This document shows positions 1 through 5,020 of a stretch of DNA of 5,020 nt, piece after piece. The notes under the pieces are model-generated. The model searched no databases. It saw nothing but the letters and a program-made list of their open reading frames with translations, and had not been told where the DNA came from. This DNA comes from Dehalococcoidia bacterium. Lineage in GTDB: Bacteria > Chloroflexota > Dehalococcoidia > SM23-28-2. The position numbers and the translations under genes were made by a program. The DNA is taken from the NCBI GenBank assembly GCA_022866185.1, contig JALHUG010000232.1, positions 1 to 5,020 of the forward strand, given 5' to 3'. How positions within the stretch are numbered: position 1 is the stretch's first letter; each line of letters starts with the position of its first letter.

Positions 1-95
1 AAACCCGGCAACCGATCCGTGCTCGAATGCTTCGCTCAAGGCCGGACGCGGTGCCAAGTCCGACCCTTCGGCCAGGCCGAAGGGAAAGATGAGAG
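1..95 (+). promoter_or_regulatory. SAM-I (S-box) riboswitch aptamer, 5' part missing
   Basis: This RNA element binds S-adenosylmethionine and controls the genes downstream. The window opens in the conserved segment that follows the P2 loop. GGCAACC at 7-13 pairs with GGTGCC at 50-55 to form the base of P3 (GGC/GCC plus ACC/GGT with A10 bulged). P3 is extended by TCCG at 16-19 with CGGA at 43-46. The hallmark GGTGCCAAGTCC follows at 50-61. P4 is a strong hairpin, with CCCTTCGGC at 64-72 pairing with GCCGAAGGG at 76-84. The conserved junction and 3' P1 strand GAAAGATGAGAG ends the aptamer at 84-95. The 5' P1 strand, the kink-turn and most of P2, perhaps 35-40 nt, lie before the window. The neighbouring SAM-cycle genes fit the assignment fully. 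Control of methionine salvage genes by S-box elements is established in Bacillus; control of the whole cluster here is inferred. Confidence 0.93.
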
Positions 96-119
96 CGGGT
101 AGCTGGAAAGAACTTCTCA
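90..119 (+). promoter_or_regulatory. Candidate antiterminator pairing of the riboswitch
   Basis: TGAGAG (90-95), part of the 3' strand of the aptamer's P1 helix, can pair with TTCTCA (114-119), which covers most of the 5' arm of the terminator. This gives six pairs (U90-A119, G91-C118, A92-U117, G93-C116, A94-U115 and a G95-U114 wobble). It cannot coexist with either P1 or the terminator, which is the standard logic of S-box switches. The pairing is seen by eye; its use in the cell is inferred. It is short, and a longer alternative involving the loop region is possible. Confidence 0.55.
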
Positions 120-140
120 CACCACGAGAAGTTTTTTATT
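107..140 (+). terminator. Rho-independent terminator of the SAM riboswitch
   Basis: A perfect 8-bp stem is formed by AACTTCTC (111-118) and GAGAAGTT (126-133) around a 7-nt loop. A T-rich run follows (TTTTATT, 134-140). AAAG at 107-110 could extend the stem into the first Ts by A-U and G-U pairs. It begins 12 nt after the aptamer and ends 26 nt before mtnA, which is the usual place for the expression platform of a transcriptional OFF switch. When SAM is bound the stem should form and stop transcription before mtnA. The stem is AT-richer than most of this GC-rich window, which fits a structure that must be exchanged with an antiterminator. Confidence 0.92.
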
Positions 141-156
141 GTGCCCCACCAACGAT

Positions 157-160
157 GAGG
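157..160 (+). promoter_or_regulatory. Ribosome binding site deciding the TTG start of mtnA
   Basis: GAGG at 157-160 (within GATGAGG) lies 6 nt before the TTG at 167. An in-frame TAG at 164-166 directly precedes that codon, so no start further upstream is possible. The first internal ATG in frame lies beyond the conserved N-terminus of the family. TTG with this Shine-Dalgarno is therefore the best start. Confidence 0.7.
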
Positions 161-166
161 TCATAG

Positions 167-1214
<1,048 letters not shown>

Positions 1215-1222
<8 letters not shown>

Positions 1223-2099
1223 AGCCCGGGTGGCGATCATCGGCGGCAGCGGCTTCTACCAGATGGATGGCCTGACCGACGTGGAGGAGGTCCGCATCGA
1301 AAAGACCCCCTTCGGCCAGCCCAGCGACGCCATCGTAATCGGCACGCTGGACGGCGCGCGCGTGGCCTTCTTGCCCCGCCATGGCCGCGGCCATCGCATC
1401 CTCCCCTCGGAGCTGCCAACGCGGGCCAACGTCTATGCCCTCAAGACCCTGGGGGTGGAGTTCATCATCGCCGTGAGCGCTGTTGGTAGCCTGCGCCATG
1501 ATATCGAGCCCCAGCACCTGGTGGTGCCCGACCAGCTCATCGACCGCACCAAGGGCCGCCCCGGCACCTTCTTCGGCCAGGGGCTGGTGGCCCACATCGC
1601 CTTCGCCGAGCCCTTCTGCCCCGTCCTGCGAGCCAACCTCCAGCGGTCGGCGCAGGAGGCTCGGGCCACCGTCCACAACGGCGGCACGCTGGTGGTCATG
1701 GAGGGCCCCCCCTTCTCGACCAGGGCTGAGTCCAACCTCTACCGCTCCTGGGGGGCCGACCTCATCGGCATGACCGCCCTGCCCGAAGCCAAGCTGGCGC
1801 GCGAGGCCGAGATATGCTACGCCACCCTGGCCTGCGTCACCGACTACGATTGCTGGTACGAGGGCCACGAATCGGTGACCGCCGAGATGATCGTGGCGAA
1901 CCTGGCCAAGACGGTCGCGGTCGCCCAGCGGACGGTTCGCCTGGCCCTGCCCGGGCTGCCCGCTCGCCGCGATTGCCTCTGCGCCAGCGCCCTCCAGGAC
2001 GCCCTGATCACGCCTCTGGACATCGTGCCCGAGGAAACGAAGAAGAGGCTGGCGCCCATCATTGGGAGGTATATGGTGGGCAAACCGACGGGAAGCTGA
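1215..2099 (+). CDS. mtnP: S-methyl-5'-thioadenosine phosphorylase
   Basis: This enzyme splits 5'-methylthioadenosine with phosphate into adenine and 5-methylthioribose-1-phosphate, the substrate of the preceding MtnA. The 294-residue product matches the trimeric MTAP/PNP-like family. The motifs in order are IIGGSGFY (8-15), PRHGRGH (54-60, phosphate site), SAVGSL (88-93), VVPDQLIDRT (103-112), MEGPPFSTRAES (162-173), GMTALPEAKLAREAEICYA (185-203) and TDYDCW (209-214). The two aspartates of TDYD (D210, D212) mark preference for 6-aminopurines, as in MTAP rather than guanosine/inosine phosphorylases. The start is ATG with AAGGGG at 1203-1208, 6 nt upstream. It overlaps the end of mtnA by 8 nt (ATGGCTGA), suggesting translational coupling. 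One oddity is that the phosphate-site motif reads EGPPFST, where most relatives have R (or Q) at the second P. A methylthioinosine phosphorylase is a less likely alternative. Confidence 0.93.
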
Positions 2100-2101
2100 G
2101 C

Positions 2102-3013
2102 ATGCTGACCGACAAGCTGAAGGCGAGTATCTTCGGGGCCAAGGCGACGGCCAAGCAAAGGGCCGAGTACGTCGTCGAGCGCCTCGCCGACCCCGAGGCG
2201 ATTCGGCCCCTGCTGGAAGGCCAGCGAGCCTACGCCGCCTACGCCCTGGCCCAACTGGAGCCACGCCTGTTCCCCCGCAGCGAGTGGTGGCACGTCCGCG
2301 GCCCCCAAGGCCAGGCGCTCGTCGTCCACGCCCGCAGCGGCCTGGGCCCCGCCCTGGTGGCCCTCGGCGAGCCCCAGGCCCTCGATGCCCTCCTTCGCCT
2401 CCACCCGGGCCCCCGTCTCACCTTCGCCACCTTCCAGCTCGACCATCTGGCCGTCGCCCAGCGGCACTTCGCCCTATGGCGGCAGGGACCTTCGCTGCGC
2501 ATGTCCGTATCAGCCGCGAGCTTTCGTCCGGCGGCGGGACCCGCCCAGCGCCTGCGCAGGGCGGACATCGGGGCGGTCAACGCCCTCCAGCGCGGCGATA
2601 GCTTTGGATTCTATCCGGCCGCCGTGCTGGACCAGGGCGTGTACTATGGGGTCTATGCCGACCGAAGGCTGGTGGCCCTGGCCGGCACCCACGTGGTCGC
2701 CCCCTCCCAGGGCCTGGCCCTGGTGGGCAACGTCATGACCCATCCCCGCTATCGCGGGCAGGGCTATGGCAGCATCGCCACCAGCGCCGTCACCGCCGAA
2801 CTGCTCAAGACCTGCCGCGATGTGCTGCTAACGGTCGAGGCCAGGAACAAAGCCGCCATCCGCCTCTATGAACGGCTGGGCTACCGGCAGGAGTGCCGCA
2901 TCATCGAGTCGGGCGCGCGGCGAAAGGACATGATCGGCCTGGCGTCGCTGGTGCGGCGCTGGCGGGCGCGCAGACGCGGCCGGCCGGGACGAGAGGTGGT
3001 GGCGTGGCAATGA
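2102..3013 (+). CDS. GNAT-family N-acetyltransferase with an extra N-terminal domain
   Basis: This is a probable acetyl-CoA-dependent acetyltransferase of 303 residues; its substrate is unknown. The C-terminal half (about 148-282) is a GNAT fold of the FR47-like kind. Motif A is VMTHPRYRGQGYG (211-223), with the acetyl-CoA pyrophosphate loop RGQGYG at 218-223, and motif B is NKAAIRLYERLGY (249-261). The first ~140 residues are not a recognisable GNAT core; they resemble the degenerate N-terminal half found in some two-part GNAT proteins, but I cannot name the domain. The C-terminus ends in a basic tail (RRWRARRRGRPGR, 285-297). I see no signal peptide or membrane segment, so it is probably cytosolic. 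It starts at ATG 2 nt after mtnP, with GGGA 8 nt upstream, and ends in an ATGA overlap with the next gene. The tight packing argues for co-expression with the SAM cycle, but its role there is not evident; polyamine, amino acid or protein acetylation are only guesses. Confidence 0.85.
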   Translation: MLTDKLKASIFGAKATAKQRAEYVVERLADPEAIRPLLEGQRAYAAYALAQLEPRLFPRSEWWHVRGPQGQALVVHARSGLGPALVALGEPQALDALLRLHPGPRLTFATFQLDHLAVAQRHFALWRQGPSLRMSVSAASFRPAAGPAQRLRRADIGAVNALQRGDSFGFYPAAVLDQGVYYGVYADRRLVALAGTHVVAPSQGLALVGNVMTHPRYRGQGYGSIATSAVTAELLKTCRDVLLTVEARNKAAIRLYERLGYRQECRIIESGARRKDMIGLASLVRRWRARRRGRPGREVVAWQ

Positions 3014-3267
3014 CTGGCCACGAGCATACCTATCGCACTATCGATGAACGGGTAGCGAAGGAGATCAAGCGTTTGCATGAGCGCTACCCGAGGCTGGGCC
3101 ACCACGCTCTGGCTGAAGCCCTGCGCGAGGCCGGCGTTCACGTCGAGCCGGAAGAGCTGAAGCGCTTCCTGAAGGATGAGGGCCTCGAGCCTGAGCGAAG
3201 CTGGCGCCCCTGGCGCTGGCGGGGGCTCCCTTCCTGGCTGGGCGGCCCGCCGGAGCCTCCGGAGTGA
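3010..3267 (+). CDS. Small helix-turn-helix-like protein of unknown function
   Basis: This short protein (85 residues from ATG 3010) is one I cannot assign to a named family. Residues ~11-60 are charged and helical, with a pattern like a winged-helix or helix-turn-helix unit: ERYPRLGHHALAEALREAG (24-42), then VHVEPEELKRFLKDEGL (43-59). The 'YP.LGH..LA..L...G..V....++..L...GL' layout recalls DNA-binding segments of transposase/integrase-like and replication-related proteins. The tail (60-85) is rich in Trp, Arg, Pro and Gly and is probably flexible. The ATG overlaps the GNAT stop (ATGA, 3010-3013). A GTG at 3004 in the same frame is an alternative start, better spaced (7 nt) from GAGAGG at 2991-2996; it would add two residues. 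Codon use is GC-rich like its neighbours and the frame runs unbroken between two real genes, which supports it as a gene. Regulation of DNA or RNA is possible but unproven. Confidence 0.72.
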   Translation: MTGHEHTYRTIDERVAKEIKRLHERYPRLGHHALAEALREAGVHVEPEELKRFLKDEGLEPERSWRPWRWRGLPSWLGGPPEPPE

Positions 3268-3301
3268 ATAGAGAGCATCGCGAGAGCAGATGAGTTGGAT
3301 G

Positions 3302-3308
3302 AAGGAGG
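3302..3308 (+). promoter_or_regulatory. Ribosome binding site deciding the ahcY start
   Basis: AAGGAGG lies 4 nt before ATG 3313 (slightly more if the pairing is centred on GGAGG). It favours this ATG over the in-frame TTG at 3295, which would place the Shine-Dalgarno inside the coding region and add six residues (start, then DEGGA) not typical of the family. Confidence 0.8.
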
Positions 3309-3312
3309 GGCG

Positions 3313-4587
3313 ATGATCAAGCCTGCCATCGACTTCGACGTGAAGAACCTGAGCCTGGCGCCCGAGGGCTTGCTGCGCATCGAGTGGGCGGCGCGGGAGA
3401 TGCCCGTTATCGGCCTCATCCGCCGGCGCTTCCAGAAGGAGAGGCCGCTGGCGGGCATGCGCGTCTCCGCCTGCCTGCATGTCACCACCGAGACGGCCAA
3501 CCTGGCCCTGGCCCTGGTGGACGGCGGCGCCCAGCTCGCCCTCTGCGCCAGCAACCCCCTCTCCACCCAGGACGACGTGGCGGCGGCCCTGGTCAGCGAG
3601 CACAACATCCCCGTCTTCGCCACCTGCGGCGAGGATACCGAGACCTACTATCGCCACATCCAGGCCGCCCTGACTCAGCGGCCTCAGATAACCCTGGATG
3701 ACGGCGCCGACCTGGTCAGCACCCTCCACAAGGAGCGCCGGGAACTCTTGCCCGACGTCCTGGCAGGCACCGAGGAGACCACCACCGGCGTCATCCGCCT
3801 GCAGGCCATGGCCCGCGCGGGGGCCCTGACCTACCCCATCATCGCCGTCAACGAGGCCGACACCAAGCACCTGTTCGACAACCGCTACGGCACCGGCCAG
3901 AGCACCATCGACGGCATCACGCGCGCCACCAACGTCCTCTGGGCGGGCAAGACGGTGGTGGTGGCCGGCTACGGCTGGTGCGGCCGCGGCGTCGCCATGC
4001 GCGCCCATGGCATGGGCGCCCAGGTGGTGGTGACCGAGGTGAAGCCCGTGCGCGCCCTGGAGGCGGCCATGGACGGCTTCCGCGTGATGCCCATGGCCGA
4101 GGCCGCCAGGATCGGCGATATCTTCATCACCGTCACCGGAGATGTAAACGTCATCAGCAAAGAGCATCTCCAGGTGATGAAGGACGGGGCCATCCTGGCT
4201 AACTCCGGCCACTTCAACGTCGAGCTGAACACCGCCGCCCTGGAGGATATGGCCGAGGGCAAGCGCCAGATGCGCAGCCATGTGACCGAGTACCGCCTCA
4301 AAGAGGGCCGCCGCCTGTTCCTGCTGGGGGAAGGACGCCTCATCAACCTGGCCGCTGCCGAGGGCCATCCCGCCAGCGTGATGGACATGAGCTTCGCCAA
4401 CCAGGCCCTCTGCGTGGAGTACATCGCCCGCCGCCCGGAGCGCCTGCCCGCGGCGGTCCACCTTGTGCCCGCCGAGATCGATCAGGAGGTGGCGCGCCTC
4501 AAGCTTCGCTCTATGAACATCAACATCGACGAACTGACCAGCGAGCAACGAAAGTACCTGGAGAGCTGGGAGGCCGGCACGGAATAA
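3313..4587 (+). CDS. ahcY: Adenosylhomocysteinase (SAH hydrolase)
   Basis: AhcY reversibly hydrolyses S-adenosylhomocysteine to adenosine and homocysteine, removing the inhibitor left by methyltransferases; it is cytosolic and uses bound NAD. The 424-residue protein is complete. Substrate-domain motifs are CLHVTTETA (54-62, with H56, T58 and E60), LDDGADL (128-134), EETTTGV (154-160) and the catalytic block K185-H-L-F-D189-N190 followed by RYGTGQS (191-197). The NAD-binding Rossmann loop is VVVAGYGWCGRG (215-226). NSGHFNVEL (297-305) carries the conserved H300, and GHPASVMDMSFANQAL (351-366) closes the active site. The protein ends near WEAGTE and lacks the C-terminal Lys/Tyr tail that reaches the neighbouring subunit's NAD site in animal-type enzymes, and it lacks the ~40-residue insert of the long bacterial form; it is the short type seen in archaea and thermophilic bacteria. 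A strong ribosome binding site precedes it after a 45-nt gap; metK follows 20 nt later. The function is very secure. Confidence 0.97.
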   Translation: MIKPAIDFDVKNLSLAPEGLLRIEWAAREMPVIGLIRRRFQKERPLAGMRVSACLHVTTETANLALALVDGGAQLALCASNPLSTQDDVAAALVSEHNIPVFATCGEDTETYYRHIQAALTQRPQITLDDGADLVSTLHKERRELLPDVLAGTEETTTGVIRLQAMARAGALTYPIIAVNEADTKHLFDNRYGTGQSTIDGITRATNVLWAGKTVVVAGYGWCGRGVAMRAHGMGAQVVVTEVKPVRALEAAMDGFRVMPMAEAARIGDIFITVTGDVNVISKEHLQVMKDGAILANSGHFNVELNTAALEDMAEGKRQMRSHVTEYRLKEGRRLFLLGEGRLINLAAAEGHPASVMDMSFANQALCVEYIARRPERLPAAVHLVPAEIDQEVARLKLRSMNINIDELTSEQRKYLESWEAGTE

Positions 4588-4592
4588 TCCCT

Positions 4593-4600
4593 AAGGAGGT
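4593..4600 (+). promoter_or_regulatory. Near-perfect Shine-Dalgarno for metK
   Basis: AAGGAGGT matches the anti-Shine-Dalgarno of 16S rRNA over eight bases and lies 7 nt before ATG 4608. It is the strongest ribosome binding site in the window. It settles the start among five in-frame ATGs (4608, 4620, 4629, 4644 and 4650) within the first 15 codons. Confidence 0.9.
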
Positions 4601-4607
4601 TAGGCCC

Positions 4608-5020
4608 ATGCCCACACGCATGACCCTGATGAGCTCCCCATCCATGCTGATGACCTCGGAGTCGGTGACCGAGGGCCACCCCGACAAGATGTGCGACCAG
4701 ATCGCCGACGCCATCCTGGACGAGATCCTGACCTACGACCCCTCCGCTCGCGTGGCCTGCGAGGTGACGACCACCACCGGTCTGGTGGTAATCATCGGCG
4801 AGATCTCCACCACCCACCACGTGGACTACACCAAGATCGCCCGCCAGACCATCCGCGATATCGGCTACACTAAGCCCGAGTACGGCTTCGACACCGAGAG
4901 CTGCGGCGTGGTGGTGTCTGTCAAGGAGCAATCGCCGGACATCGCCGCCGCGGTGTGCACGCCCCTGGAGGTACGCGAGGGGCGGGAGAAAGCCGAGGAG
5001 CTTGAGCTGGGCGCTGGCGA
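4608..5020 (+). CDS. metK: S-adenosylmethionine synthetase, N-terminal part (cut by window end)
   Basis: MetK makes SAM from methionine and ATP with release of phosphate and pyrophosphate, and so produces the ligand of the riboswitch at the head of the operon. Only 137 codons are present; the frame is open to the edge. The ATP/Mg site is seen in TSESVTEGHPDK (16-27, with H24 and D26), followed by MCDQIADAILD (28-38). ACEVTTTTG (50-58) carries the metal-linked glutamate E52. KEQSPDIA (106-113) is the methionine-binding and flexible-loop region, with Q108 matching Gln98 of the E. coli enzyme. The last codons read LGAG, the start of the GAGDQG signature. The first ~14 residues (MPTRMTLMSSPSML) precede the usual family start and are Met/Ser-rich; the Shine-Dalgarno supports them as translated. 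It lies 20 nt after ahcY in the same operon. The family call is secure; the C-terminal two-thirds is unseen. Confidence 0.97.
   Translation, partial: MPTRMTLMSSPSMLMTSESVTEGHPDKMCDQIADAILDEILTYDPSARVACEVTTTTGLVVIIGEISTTHHVDYTKIARQTIRDIGYTKPEYGFDTESCGVVVSVKEQSPDIAAAVCTPLEVREGREKAEELELGAG

Noticed and set aside
1814..2101. In-frame upstream extension of the GNAT gene into mtnP.
   Set aside because: The extension is an Arg/Pro/Gly-rich out-of-frame reading of mtnP; ATG 2102 lies just after the mtnP stop.
3250..3262. Inverted repeat CCGGAG-C-CTCCGG at the end of the small gene, considered as a terminator before ahcY.
   Set aside because: The loop is too small for the full stem, it lies inside the coding frame and no T-run follows; it reads as Pro/Glu codons in GC-rich DNA.
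3004..3267. The small gene as a remnant of an insertion sequence or integrase, because of its YPRLGH-like segment.
   Set aside because: There are no terminal inverted repeats, target duplications or neighbouring transposase pieces, and it is neatly coupled within the operon. The resemblance is kept only as a hint of an HTH fold.
3295..3312. TTG at 3295 as the start of ahcY.
   Set aside because: It would place AAGGAGG inside the gene, has no good Shine-Dalgarno of its own, and adds residues not typical of the family; ATG 3313 fits better.
3268..3312. Possible internal promoter in the 45-nt gap before ahcY.
   Set aside because: I see no convincing -35/-10 pair in this short stretch; it holds the ahcY ribosome binding site and nothing else I can support.
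2881..4548. A 555-codon open frame on the minus strand across the GNAT end, the small gene and ahcY.
   Set aside because: It lies opposite well-identified genes, its product is a low-complexity string rich in Gly, Ala, His, Asp and Val with no recognisable motif, and long antisense frames are expected in GC-rich coding DNA.

Overview
The window is a GC-rich bacterial segment in which every gene lies on the + strand, tightly packed in what looks like one operon for recycling the by-products of S-adenosylmethionine (SAM) use. It begins inside a SAM-I (S-box) riboswitch whose 5' part is cut off by the window edge. A rho-independent terminator follows, then six genes: mtnA (5-methylthioribose-1-phosphate isomerase), mtnP (5'-methylthioadenosine phosphorylase), a two-part GNAT-type acetyltransferase, a small helix-turn-helix-like protein of unknown function, ahcY (adenosylhomocysteinase), and the first 137 codons of metK (SAM synthetase), which runs off the right edge.

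Layout: 1-95 riboswitch aptamer (3' part); 107-140 terminator; 141-166 short leader with a TTG start for mtnA; 167-1222 mtnA; 1215-2099 mtnP (8-nt overlap with mtnA); 2102-3013 GNAT protein (2-nt gap); 3010-3267 small protein (ATGA overlap); 3313-4587 ahcY (45-nt gap with a strong ribosome binding site); 4608-5020 metK, partial (20-nt gap with a near-perfect Shine-Dalgarno). No gap between genes exceeds 45 nt and I see no terminator inside the operon, so one transcript controlled by the riboswitch is the simplest reading. The promoter lies upstream of the window.

How the genes work together: MetK makes SAM from methionine and ATP. Methyltransferases turn SAM into S-adenosylhomocysteine, which AhcY splits to adenosine and homocysteine. 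Polyamine synthesis and related reactions turn SAM into methylthioadenosine, which MtnP cleaves with phosphate to adenine and methylthioribose-1-phosphate. MtnA then isomerises this to methylthioribulose-1-phosphate for methionine salvage or a related shunt. When SAM is plentiful the riboswitch should favour the terminator and shut the operon down. The acetyltransferase and the small protein have no obvious place in this cycle and are the least explained part of the window.

Organism: the high GC content, a riboswitch-controlled SAM-cycle operon, the phosphorylase plus hydrolase route instead of an MTA/SAH nucleosidase, and the short form of AhcY without the C-terminal lysine/tyrosine tail of animal enzymes suggest a Chloroflexota-like or other deep-branching GC-rich bacterium. 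This is an impression from protein style, not a demonstrated assignment. I do not see a wholly new system; the window is mostly a coherent housekeeping operon with two uncharacterised passengers.
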